Shown: positions 9,451 through 20,184 of the stretch, piece by piece
Layout: each line of letters begins with the position of its first letter
Numbering within the stretch: the first letter of the stretch is position 1
Origin: Pseudeuparius sepicola
Taxonomy: Eukaryota > Arthropoda > Insecta > Coleoptera > Anthribidae
NCBI GenBank assembly: GCA_963920635.1
Contig: OY987298.1
Span: 66,175,949-66,239,948 of the forward strand
Length of the DNA stretch: 64,000 nt
Direction: 5' to 3'
Notes under the pieces: model-generated
Database searches by the model: none
Told to the model about the DNA's origin: nothing
The model's input: the letters and a program-made list of their open reading frames with translations, nothing else
Translations under genes and position numbers: made by a program

Positions 9451-11847
9451 GTAACAATTTCGATGAATTTTTCTTTTAATTTGTATAAAAACTGACGAAT
9501 ATTAATCCTCTTTTCGTCTTTTCAAGTCAGAAAATACCTCGGAAAATACAAAATGTTAAAATATATACTAAATACTAGGTATAGGCACCTACTTATTATC
9601 CACTACCTACATCCTACATAATCAAAGAAATATATGAATCTAGAATGGACAGCACAAGTTTGTTCTGAAATTAATAATCACTGAACCATATACAAAGTGT
9701 TCCGGGATTGCCTCTCGATAAGTTGTGAATTACACAAAATATTGAGTTCTAATTTGACATATTGAGAATATCTAGCTTTATTTAAAGAGTGCGAATTCAG
9801 TATATAATGCTGCGTCGGACTTACTCTTAGTTTGGAGTATTGAAAGTAGAAAGTAGGACGATTTATTTTTTGTGAACTGGAATTAGGAGTGAATGAACCG
9901 ATAACTCGTGGAAATAATTTTATTCTTCGTAAGTAGGTACTAAACTATTATCCATCTTATTCATAATAATAACAAATAATCGTAGTGTGGCGCGCCTCCC
10001 TGTTTAGATGTTAGTTGAGCGGTATATACAGGGTGGGCCACAAGATACTTATTTTTGGTGTGAGTCTAAGGATTAACGGAAACACGGGGAAATTTAATAC
10101 ATAATATATTAAAAAAATAAATGGCACGCCTATGGAATATAAAATAAAAAGTACAGCAAGTTGATAATATGTGGACGCGCACAAGTGATCAAGTGAAATA
10201 TCAAAATATTAATAGATAATTTTAATAGAAAAGAAACAACAATAAAAGTTTTAGCGCAAAATAAGTATCTATAATTTTATTAAATGGTTTCAACTTATGT
10301 GTCAAATAATACTGCCTTTTAGCACAAAATGATAACTGAACCTCTAGAAACTGGTAAGTGAATATAATTTAGATTCTAGCCTTATCGAAAAAACAACCAA
10401 TGCACTCAAACCCATCCCATTGTTGACACAGTTTTAATCATAACATTTGGACATAAATTGTCTTCCTATAACCTAAAGTATTCATTTTCTTATATTATCA
10501 GGATTAATATAACAAGTGGTGTTCCTATTATCGATAATATCTTTCGTTAATTTTACCAAGTATACCTATAGTTCCAAAGCTGAGAATACCAAGACTACGT
10601 AGCAGGAGTAATATTTTCTTAGCGTTGGGGTTATAAAGAGTTAATAAATAACGAAAGGTATTTTTTTATTATTAAGGTATAACACGAGTCGTATTTAGGA
10701 AGATAATTTAACAACTGCAAATAATTTCATTATTCAGTGTTTACGTGACAACCAAACTTAAATAAACCAAAATTAAATAAATGAAGTGCAAAAATTATAC
10801 AAATTTTGCCTCTTTGGAAATGTGATTAAAAAATAAAAAAGTAACCACAATCGGGATTCGAACACGGGACCTCTCTCATCCAAAATTTAATTACCATGCT
10901 TAATAGTTTTGAATATATTTACTGTGTTAATAGATATTTAACGATCATCGGTGCGCTTTCGTGCGACTCTTTTCCGTTCCTATTGCGTAAACGGAGTTGA
11001 GGTCCCGGATACCGTCTTCTTGAAAATAACGTAATTACGTGATGGAGGTATTCCCCTTGGCACTGTTTACATTATTTCTATAGTTGTGTTGGTAAATACA
11101 AGTGAATCTTCTCAGTTTTATCCCAGTACTGTTCTGTTTATAATCACACAATAATCCACACTTATTTTGAGCCACTGAAGTGGTTGCGACAATCTCGCAC
11201 ACTAAAGCTTGGTCCCATACTTCCAAAATTCCCTCCGGAAACATTATTAAACCTATCAGTATCAGTAGCATCACATAATATAGGGATAGGGTGTTAATTT
11301 TAGATGCTAAGACTGAATGTACACCATGTGCGTGGTGATTCAATATTTTGACCCATAAAATGGCTTTTTTCGATCTGTAGCGGGCAACACGCATAATTTT
11401 AAATTTTGGTCAATACAAATGTTAGTCTAAGTAATTACTCACATTTTGAGACAAAAATTATTTAAAAATATTTATCGCAATGGCCGTTATTAGGCTTTTT
11501 GCGCAAATGCTAATAACGGCCATTGTGATAAATATTTTTAAATAATTTTTGTCTCATAATGTGAGTAATTACTTAGATTAAAATTTGTTTTGACCAAAAG
11601 TTTGAAATTATGCGTGTTGCTCGCTACAGATCGAAAAAAGCCATTTTATGGGTCAAAATCTTGAATCACCACGCACGTGGTGTACATTGAGTCCTAAGTA
11701 GTAAAGCTCAAATTTCAACTTTTTTGATTCAGCTAGGTAGATTTTCTGTTGTAGGTAGGACTAGCTCCAGCTATTTTCGATAACTCGTGTATGGATAGGA
11801 AAAGGGCAGTATAGGAACAACACAAACGGACTTGCTTTTCCCAACAG
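9451..11847 (+). other. DNAH10: DNAH10-like intron (2.4 kb)
   Basis: AT-rich intron without a recognisable coding segment. It holds a TA-rich tract around 10000-10800, short fragments related to dispersed repeats (for example near 9830, CTCTTAGTTTGGAGTATTG), and a large hairpin at 11303-11697 that ends about 150 bp before the next exon. Confidence 0.75.
11303..11697. repeat. hairpin of ~190-bp arms next to DNAH10 exon
   Basis: The left arm (about 11303-11496) and the right arm (about 11511-11697) are reverse complements with few mismatches, joined by a short loop near 11500. Shared landmarks are TGGTGATTCAA, ACCCATAAAATGGCTTTTTT, TGAGTAATTACTTAG and AATGGCCGTTATTAG. It is probably a palindromic MITE; no clear target duplication was found. 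In RNA it would form a very stable stem inside the intron. Confidence 0.8.
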
Positions 11848-12132
11848 GTGCGACGCTACTTCCAGCGCATGATGTCGCCGACGATCGTCGTGCTGTTGCA
11901 GGAGCTCGAACGCTTCAACCGGCTGATCCGGTGCGTGCGCCGCTCGTTGATCCAACTGAAGCGCGCCCTTGCCGGCGAGATCGGGATGGATGCGGTGCTC
12001 GACAACGTCGCCTACTCGCTGTACAACGGGCAGCTGCCGGCCAGCTGGCGCCGGCTCGCCCCCGCCACCTGCAAGAGTCTCGGCGGCTGGATGGAGAACT
12101 TCGAGGCCAGACAACAGCAGTACTTCACGTGG
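11848..12132 (+). CDS. DNAH10: dynein heavy chain exon (visible exon 3)
   Basis: A 95-codon phase-0 exon between acceptor ttttcccaacag (ends 11847) and donor GTAAGT (12133). It encodes PTIVVLLQELERFNRLI, the conserved dynein segment in which a Q-E-x-x-R-F-N core leads into the C-terminal domain, followed by VAYSLYNGQLPASWRRLAP and a stretch ending in W. The exon is strikingly GC-rich compared with the AT-rich introns and the other exons of the gene, with many CG codons (CGC, GCG, CTG). The next exon is 11.5 kb away but joins exactly (W followed by STTGEP). Confidence 0.9.
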
Positions 12133-13500
12133 GTAAGTTGCAGCTCTTTTACGCATGCTCAGAGTGTCGCCTCATACTAACTGGTTCCGGATAACTGATC
12201 TCAACTAATTGATTCATTCCTAAGCAAACTCTCTCCGTTATCACTGCAGTACAGCAAGTTTATGAAAAAGAATACTGATACCATGTACGTATGTACTCAT
12301 ATAGTCATGATTTTTGACTAGTCAAGTAAATTCGCTCCCATATACGCTTCAGCATTACTTTATTACGTAGAAATAATGAAAATTCACGGAGAGAGTGCGT
12401 AGAGTACCTACGTGAAGTGTTTTCGATAGGATTGAAGAGGACACCTGGACTCAAAGAAGTTCATAACACCGAGTTGGGCCAAGATTTATGAAGAAGACTG
12501 GTATATACTATAGGTTACCTCTTAACGTTGGTCAGAGTTAACCCTCATAGCGTGGTTTAAAATTTTTCACTTTACCTTTTTTTCAAATTTGCATTTTTTT
12601 AAGAATAGTTGTATGTGTACCCAGGCAGTGGAAGTTTTTATAACGAATGTGGAATTTAGTTGTCGAGGCCTCTAAGGCCGATGCAGATAAACCATCTAGT
12701 GCTTTGAGCCTAAATTAATAGACAAAGGCATAGTCAACTACTACTCTATAGTCCAAAGCAGGAAAGAAAACGTTTCTAAAGAATGCGGGCAGCGTTGCCA
12801 GATTTCCTATACGAGTAGTCGTTATTTATTGGCGAATAGAAGTTTTATTATATTGAAGCCGAATTTCTGAACTCTATTATACCGAAAAAATAAAGCTCGC
12901 ATCACGGGACCACTTACCCATTTTTATTATATTTATTTTTAACGCGGTGTGATAAAACACCTATTATATTTTTTCAACATCGACGCGTCTCCCATCGTCT
13001 TTGAAATACCGCAACACAGCACTTCTACCAAGCAGTCGGCTGACAAAAGCAGTTAGCCAACGCACTTGTGCCTGTTTCTATACTACGTAAAGTTAACTGC
13101 GTATTTGGTCTGCCACACAGACCTCATTTTTCAGGCCGCTGGCAATTTTTTTCTGCCGGCTCAGAGAGCTCAGTGGCGTTTCGTATGTTCGGAAGTTAAA
13201 GTGTGCAAAATGAGTAAACAGGGACGAACGTTGCATTCTCAAGCACGAGAAATAATTGCCTTCCTCCATAGTCTAAGGCATCACCGTTAAGAATAATATT
13301 AACAATAAATTAAATAACAATTATATGAAAATTAATTCAGTGAGTTACACAAAATTGAGCTGCGCCCCTGAACTGTGACTAATTCTACAATATTTGCGAG
13401 TTCTTCCCCCTTACGTCGCACGCATTTTGCCGTAAGGAGGACTATACTACCCTGCATTTTGTGTACTGTGCAAGCCCAGCATAATATAAACGGGCTATTA
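12133..13500 (+). other. DNAH10: DNAH10-like intron, start of 11.5-kb gap
   Basis: No host exon is seen here. It is mostly AT-rich unassigned sequence. At 13210-13290 a short open stretch begins MSKQGRTLHSQAREII, resembling the N-terminus of Tc1/mariner-type DDE transposases; it is listed separately. Confidence 0.6.
13210..13290 (+). pseudogene. orphan N-terminus of a DDE transposase
   Basis: Twenty-six codons from ATG at 13210 read MSKQGRTLHSQAREIIAF, then HSLRHHR and a stop. GR-L-SQ-REII is a recurrent start of insect and other invertebrate Tc1/mariner-type (DDE_3) transposases, as I remember the family. The helix-turn-helix and catalytic parts do not follow. The upstream sequence (12950-13200) may be the element's 5' leader. 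It is short, so the call is modest. Confidence 0.35.
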
Positions 13501-13516
13501 TAATTAAATGCGTAAC

Positions 13517-14421
13517 CAGGGTTGCTTTGATTAAAATCAATTGATTTAAATCAATGATTTAAATCGCGATTTTAATCGTTTGATAAAAATCATTTGATTT
13601 TAATCAAAATTTAAATGTAGTTACATTTAAACTGGCTGTGTAACTGAAGAGGAAATGAGCATACATAAGCAACTGCATACCGTAATTGTACGGAATTTCA
13701 GTTTTTGTTTGTTTCACTTTTGTTTTAAAGAAATAAAGCTTTATTTTGCATAAAAAGTTGTTTTCTTTTTTTTTAATGTCAGTTTTTCTTATAGGCTGCA
13801 TATATTTTTTCATTTTGCGTGTTTCATCTCACCCCTCTTGTGGTCTTACTTGCATTTAAACAGCAAAACAAAGCTTTTTTCAAGTCACCCCATCAAGGGG
13901 CGACTTGAAAAATGCATTTTGAAATTTTTTTTGGAAAAATGATTGCATCCACTTTTCTAAATTTTACACATACTGGCAGTTTTTGGCCCAAAGTAATCTA
14001 AAATAAATTAATTTACTTGAAAAATGCATATTTGTGGCGCAGACAGTCTTGAAAACATGAAATATGTTATCAAGTAACCCCGTTTTACGGTACTGCAGTA
14101 GTATCTTCAGCAGGAGTAGAGCGTATCATTTCATCTTTTAATTTGGTTCATAGGAAATTAGGAAATAAGCTAGGTACTGAGAAGTCTGCAAAACTTGTCT
14201 TTCTGCTAAAAAACACAAGTAAAACATTTTCATTATCTATTTATACGTTAAAAAATCAAATATAATTTCCTAATAAAATAATAAAAGAAAACCACTTTAA
14301 ACAAAAAATTCTATATATAAATAAAAAAAATCCGATTTTTTTTTATTTAAATCCGATTTAAATAAAAAAAATCTGATTAATTTGATTTTTTCTAAAAAAA
14401 TTTAAAAAATCAGCAACCCTG
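13517..14421. mobile_element. hAT element (905 bp), TSD TGCGTAAC
   Basis: Both tips read CAGGGTTGCT inward (13517 onward, and AGCAACCCTG ending at 14421). An exact 8-bp duplication TGCGTAAC flanks it (13509-13516 and 14422-14429). Next to each tip is a run of GATTTAAATC-like palindromes (TTGATTTAAATCAATGAT on the left, ATCCGATTTAAATAAAAA on the right), probably transposase-binding subterminal repeats. It retains the end of a hAT transposase (14053-14265), so it is a deletion derivative of an autonomous copy. Confidence 0.9.
14053..14265 (+). pseudogene. hAT transposase C-terminal fragment
   Basis: An open stretch ending in TAA at 14263-14265 carries SSAGVERIISSFNLVHRK, then LGTEKSAKLVFLLKN, the hAT C-terminal dimerisation signature (a serine-rich SA-x-ERxxS block, then L-x-x-x-K-x-x-x-L-x-F-L). 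Upstream stops and low similarity show the catalytic part is gone. It lies inside the 905-bp hAT element in the expected place. Confidence 0.75.
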
Positions 14422-14514
14422 TGCGTAACACAATTTCGTGTCTATGCTGTTCACCATTGCGGAGTTCCCTCGCTGGGAGCCAACCCTGAGTGCAGCAGCC
14501 GTCAGAAAGCCAGA

Positions 14515-14765
14515 AAAGTAATCCGCCATCTTGGAGGTGTGACCATATTGAATTTAGTGTGATGTCACTACATTTATCGTTTTCTACTCTTCAAGCCCTT
14601 TCACTTGATGTCCATATTAGGGGGTTGAAAAGAAAAAAAATTGATCCGCCATCTTTGAGCAGAGGCTATATTGCATTTAGTGTGATGTCACTAACTTTAT
14701 CGTTTCCTACTCTTCAAGCCCTTTCATTTGATACCCATATTAAGGGGGTTGTAAGCGGTATGGTG
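14515..14765. repeat. two-copy ~123-bp tandem repeat with CGCCATCTT and TGATGTCA
   Basis: Units start at 14521 and 14644 (ATCCGCCATCTT). Each contains AATTTAGTGTGATGTCACTA, TACTCTTCAAGCCCTTTCA and an AGGGGGTTG end. Unit length and motif order (YY1-like CGCCATCTT, then a CRE-like TGAYGTCA about 35 bp on) match the four-copy array at 37010-37490, though the remaining sequence differs. Confidence 0.7.
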
Positions 14766-15570
14766 AAACTTGCGTGCAACTGGCCTCTGGCCCCTTTCTT
14801 GCATTCTATACTATAGAAAATATTTTCGTTGCGCAAACCTACCAAAGTATTTATTAAAAGATTGCGTTGTTATAGGTAACAATTCCGCAATGAGGCTGAA
14901 AACTTAAATGATACTTTATTGGTCGGATTTCGAACAGGTGTCTGGCCACATTTGACGGACCTCGGGCCCGTGTGACGTTTGGTTCTCACATCTCAGAAAA
15001 ATCGTACAATAATGACTTTACTGCTAATTTCTGAGCTGATTTTGAGACACTTTAGTAGGTACCACCGATTTAAAACAAATTATAAAAGAAAGTCGATCCT
15101 TACTTTATACATTTGATAGAAGGTTTTTGCTTAATTTAAAATTTAGTATTAAAGCGATAAATTGCAAATAATGAAATCTAACATGAAGGCTACCAGATCC
15201 CCTTCTTAAATATCCAGACATTAAATCTTTAGTTAAATGTAGGGAAGTACTTATATGCAGCTTATAATAATAAAATTTCTGTAGTAGCAGGTAACTAAAA
15301 ATACATGAGTTTATATTTGAATACCCGCTTTGAAGGGTTCCAACGAATTCATTGAAACTAAACCAATAATAATGTCTATATAAATATTGTCACTATATTG
15401 TTCACTATACTTTAACGTAAAATCATTCCACGCAGGGGCAAGAATAGCAAAAATATACGAAATTAATCACAATTCACACGACTACATAGTAAACAATAAC
15501 TGGACCAGCTGGACGGCATAGGCAAATGCTCGTATATCGAAACTTTCAAACAAGATTTTTGTAACTTTAT
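14766..15570. other. intronic, no gene seen
   Basis: AT-rich sequence of the large DNAH10-like intron. There is no exon-like open frame with splice signals and no clear repeat boundary. Confidence 0.5.
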
Positions 15571-15574
15571 AAAA

Positions 15575-15800
15575 AGACAGCTCTCCAAGTGGAAGACTGA
15601 CGTCTTTTTTTGGCCTCGGTTCTTCGCAATGTCTTCTGGGAATAAAGACGTCCCCAAGACGTCTCTCTTAGACGTCCTAGAGACATCTTTAAAAGCCGTC
15701 TTCAAGATGTCTCTTTTAGGGACATAGAAGACGTATGGGGTAACGTCTTCGCTTGGTCGTAATATGACGTCTTTAAGACAGTTTATCCAAGACGTATTCA
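15575..15800. repeat. cluster of AGACGTC/GACGTCTT motifs
   Basis: Within about 220 bp the palindromic core GACGTC or a near form occurs roughly a dozen times (AAGACGTCC, CAAGACGTCTC, TAGACGTCC, TGACGTCTTTAAGACAG, and so on), in both senses and unevenly spaced. It looks like a MITE built from short palindromes; ends were not resolved. Confidence 0.55.
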
Positions 15801-16730
15801 GAACTATACAGTGTTAACTATCGCTTAGTACAAAAAATTTTATGGTAGATAAAGAAAAATTAGACTTGCCAAAATAAATTTTCAAAAATTTGCCTTAAGC
15901 CCAATTTTTTTTAATTGTTTAAAACCCTTCAAAAAAGACCGCCTACGGACGCCCGCCGTAACCTGTCTTAAAATTTCTCCTACGTCAATGGTAGTGACAG
16001 GTAGTGAAATAGCGCTGCTTTCCACGTTTATGAATTTATCCGAAGATTCACCACGAAATTTTGATTTCCTGTTGGAAACGATTACTTTCTAAGGAGCATG
16101 TAGAATGCCTATGAAACACCTACCTTACTGACATTTCCAGGATTGAATATTGCACCATTTTCTGTTTTCTTGCTTTTTTACATTAAAAGTCACACAGAAC
16201 TACACAACATAACATTCACATTTTCTAAATCTGTTGGGGACCTCTTGGTTCCCCTCAGCTATTCCATTTGTTTGAAGCGAGATACTCAGCCTGGCGACCA
16301 CGACGAGGTGGATCCCCTCCGCCAGGAAAACCCCGAAGGGTAACCAAAGAACACAACTGCACTAGCACACATATGCACACTACAGTAGTTGTTCAAAGAG
16401 GCCGCCGTTAACCTCGATGCACCAATTCACTCGTTTAATTAAATAAGTCCGGATACGTGCAAAAAGTCCATGATTATTCCGGATTTAATCAGCTGCACCT
16501 TCAATTCGTTCACATAACTGCTACTCGTTGTCGATTTCCTGTTCGTACACAATCGCCTTCATGTATCCCCAAATACAAAAATCCTTTGGATTCAAGTCTG
16601 ACGTGCCAGGCCCTAACTTTCCCATTTAATTAGTTATTAGTTGTATTGTTATTTCTAAGCGGCAGTATTCCAATAAGTTGTATGGGTAGTGCTGATGTTG
16701 AAATTCAGATGAACGCACTGGGAAACCTTT
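15801..16730. other. intronic, no gene seen
   Basis: Mixed unassigned sequence. A short GC-rich patch at 16260-16345 gives a small open frame without family signals. Confidence 0.45.
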
Positions 16731-16734
16731 GATT

Positions 16735-17310
16735 TAATTTAGGCGATAGGGGAAGTTCGCGGAGTTAACCGTGCAAGTGGCCAAATATGGTAATACCTGT
16801 ACTTCAGTTTGCGGGTTGGTCAACATCGCCGCGCGTCGTGACTTGCGCGGGAGAGCCAAGAGGAGAGGGCAGTAATGGAGTAACGGCACACGGGCAGCAG
16901 CTCGCTTTCGCGGGTCACATGGTTTTTGGAACTAAAAAGGCGGAGAAAAGGGGAAGCAGGAGTGTAGTGAGAAGCCTCGAGCATCGCCCGAGGCAGGAGA
17001 AGGAAAATTGTGGAGAATTTGGAGACGCCCTGTGCCCCGGAGACAGGAAATCAAGAGGTGTTGCCACGGCGGACCGCCCAGGTCACCGGTACTCGACGCC
17101 AAGAGCCTTGGAGTGCTGTGTACGAGGGAGCGGAACGATTAGTGAACATCCAAGCCAGGGAATCAACTGCACCAAAGTTGTTGATACATGGTGGGTGAGT
17201 GCATAAAGTAAGTCGACTACCCCTAAGCCGCCGTTGCACAATATGGTAGGACATTGACTCGGACATTGGGTGAGCTTTTCATTGAAAATAAAGTGTTGTT
17301 TCGGGTTCTG
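16735..17310 (+). repeat. possible solo LTR
   Basis: A GC-rich block (about 16800-17260) in AT-rich surroundings ends with an AATAAA (GAAAATAAAGTGTTG, about 17284-17298) followed closely by a GT-rich stretch, as at an LTR R region. The same layout is seen at 55630-56275. No TG/CA boundary with a target duplication was found, so the call is weak. Confidence 0.3.
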
Positions 17311-17691
17311 CACTGCGCGCTAAAAAATCAAAACGGGGTTTACGCCTTTATCTAGGGCTTAAGAGGTCAGGTGAATTTAAGTTAGTTAAATTTCAAACTA
17401 AGGTAAGGCGAATCCGGGAGAAGCTCGGGTAAATCTAACAGCGCTGCGGCTGTACAGATTCAAATCGAAAAAGGTATTTTCATCCTTCCTAAAACAACGG
17501 CAAAACCGCGAAAATAACTTCAAGCCATATTGGATGACGTAATTATAGGAGATTTACAGGGATCGTAAAAAAATATAAAAATATTTTTCTATGTTTTCTT
17601 AAGCCCTGCGCACGTGGTAAATTTTTTTGTACTTAGTGATAGTTAACCCTGTATATTTAAACATTTTATTGTTAAAAAATACCGCTGTATA

Positions 17692-18800
17692 CAGGGTGTC
17701 TACTGACGGAGGGCCACTTGGAAATATCTCGACAAATATGCATTTTTCGGAGAACTTTATTTGAAAAAAAAATTACCTTTTTGATGTAGGAAAGCAACTT
17801 TAATTATATCCAAACGCCCCTAGTCAAAATAGAACCATATTTAAAAAGTTATCAAGTAACTTAAAAAATTATGACGCGTCTTCACACACATCTCCGATTT
17901 GATGATTTTTTAAGTTACTTGATAACTTTTTAAATATGGTTCTATTTGGACTAGGGGCGTTTGGATATCTATGTTGATATTGTGTTAACGCTAGCGTTGA
18001 ATTAAAGTTGCTTTCCACGTACATACCTACATTACAAATAAATTGAATGTGTTTTCGTTTGAAAATGCCATGCTAATTTTATACAAGTACCTATTTCTTA
18101 AATCAATTCTTTCAACTTCTATCAAACAATAATGTTTGAAAGATCCAATTGATTGACTGACAGAAGCTGGTTGCTATTGTTTTTCAAGGCATACTAGAAA
18201 ATTTCAAAAATGTGGGAGATGCAGATTTCTCGCAACAAATTTCATTTCGAGAAAAGATTTGCAATGTAATGTGTTGTGAAATTAATTAAATCGATAGCTG
18301 TAGTTTATTTAACCGAACTTTGAAAGCATTTTTCCAAGACATAAATTTTATTTTTTTTCTAAAAAAATTGTAAATCAGGCTAACGCAAGGGATAAGTAGC
18401 GCTTGTGATATATCGATCGAAAGTGCATAAAATACGTAGTTTTTTGACGCCATGGCCTGCTATAATTGAGTAACTTTTTTTAAGCGCTAAGAGAGCACCC
18501 CCTAAACCGCGGCATTTTGCCAAATTATGATAAAGCAGGCTTAAAGTAATCAATTTTGCCTACAGATTCTATTCAGAAACTTTTTCGATAACTCTTGAAA
18601 TAAAAAAGTTACATGCCAAAGAAGTATCCGCAATTTTCGGGTTTTTCAAAAATTTCTCGGAAAGTAGGCCATGGATCTCGAATTTGTTTTTACACAAAGT
18701 TGAGCCATCAAAAAGGTAATTTTTTTTTCAAATAAAGTTCTCCGAAAAATGCATATTTGTCGAGATATTTCCAAGTGGCCCTCCGTCAGTAGACTCCCTG
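17692..18800. mobile_element. near-palindromic DNA element with CAGGGTGTC tips, TA-flanked
   Basis: The left end CAGGGTGTCTACTGACGG (17692) is mirrored on the right (reverse complement CAGGGAGTCTACTGACGG, ending 18800), with TA on both sides. The mirrored arms reach about 100 bp in (GGGCCACTTGGAAATATC, TGCATTTTTCGGAGAAC). No transposase remnant is visible. A second palindrome (17806-17969) lies nested in it. Confidence 0.8.
17806..17969. repeat. nested hairpin in the 17.7-kb element
   Basis: Arms of about 70 bp: ATATCCAAACGCCCCTAGTC and AGTTATCAAGTAACTTAAAA on the left are mirrored at 17911-17969 with almost no mismatch. The loop has ATGACGCGTC. It is probably an independent small foldback element inserted in the larger one. 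Confidence 0.8.
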
Positions 18801-20184
18801 TATAGTACCATGATCCAAAGCTTTTTAACTACAAAAATTTTTGTAAGTCTTAATTTTTGAATAAAAAAATTCTAAATACCTGTAGGTTTCACAGTTTTAA
18901 TTGTAATTTTGAAATCTAAGGTATTTATGAAAACGTTTGTAGATAAAAAAAAATAGGATTGGATGGAGCTAAAAACAAAGGTATAGGTACTATTTCCACG
19001 TGCATTGATTTTGCATTTTTCTACCTAGGCCTGTGGCAAACTCTTTATTGACCTACATTATTTCTATTGTTTTTGTGTGTAGGCGATTTTAAATATTTTC
19101 ATTTGTAATTCAAAGCTACCCACACCTAGAGTTCCCGGATAGGGAAAGTTGGGACAGTAAAGTAATTAGTGTCATTATTCGCCGATTGTGGGCATTATAG
19201 AGATATCTAGATTATTTTCTATCTTTTGGACCCTCAAAAATTTTAGATTTCCATATTTCCATGTCAAATTAAAGAAAAATGATGGGAACTCATGGGCGGA
19301 GTGTTTTATTAATAGGAAACTGAAACAGTGTATGTCTGGTTGCCCTCTATATAAAAAACTTAATAGGCGTAAATATGAATACCATTATCGAATAGTTCAA
19401 GTTTTGAGTTGACAAAAATAGCAGCATGAGCATAAAAATATGACACTAAAAGAATAACACTGTCATTTCAACTCTAAAATAATTGAAAAGAAAAATATAA
19501 ATTATTACACATTAGTTTTCAAGCATTAGTTGCAGCTGCCAGATTATTACAAATAATCAAATACCTGTATGGCGAAAATAATATGGTTTAGCGCGTTTAG
19601 CGCGCATGCTAGCAAGAAGTGTAAAAGCTCTGGGAATTAATTTCAAATGACTCCAGTATCATAAAATGTTTTGCACATTGGGCCTGTTTCACACTTTTTT
19701 TTATTTTTGATTATCTATTTTTTTTTATTTTTTCGGCCGGGAATTGCCCTAAAAACGTTTTTGAAATTCAAATTCTTTGGGCCCGTGACGTCACAGCAGA
19801 CCCAAAAAGCTGATTGGCTACTGTTTTGCTACGTTGACATGATTTATAGTCCAAGAAAATTATACATGGAGAAAAAAATTCTTATCAGGTAGATATTTTC
19901 ACCACCCCGCAATAGGGGTGGTTTTGCAAAAATTTTTTTGCATTTTTTTTTCTTATGTGTACATTAGTACATTCTCTACAACTTTCCCTTATGAAGTTTT
20001 TTTAACTTCAATACTTCACGAGATACATATAGGTAAAAGATCACCACTAGCTAAAGTGCTTTATAAAGGTGAAAAAATTTTCTTTAAAACAAGCTGATTT
20101 TTTCAGGGTTAACTGGGGATAGTCAGTTTTTTTATTAAAAACCATTTAAAAATAGTAGTTTTTTTAAGCCTTAAAGCTATTTCA
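18801..20184. other. intronic, no gene seen
   Basis: AT-rich. Near 19130-19205 there is a fragment (AGAGTTCCCGGATAGGGAAAG) related to sequence at 29915 and, inverted, at 31530-31555, so a dispersed repeat family is present. No exon-like feature. Confidence 0.5.

Noticed and set aside
10850..10900. tRNA gene or SINE with box-B-like GGGATTCGAAC
   Set aside because: A B-box-like string is present on the minus strand, but no A box, no cloverleaf pairing and no acceptor stem could be built around it.
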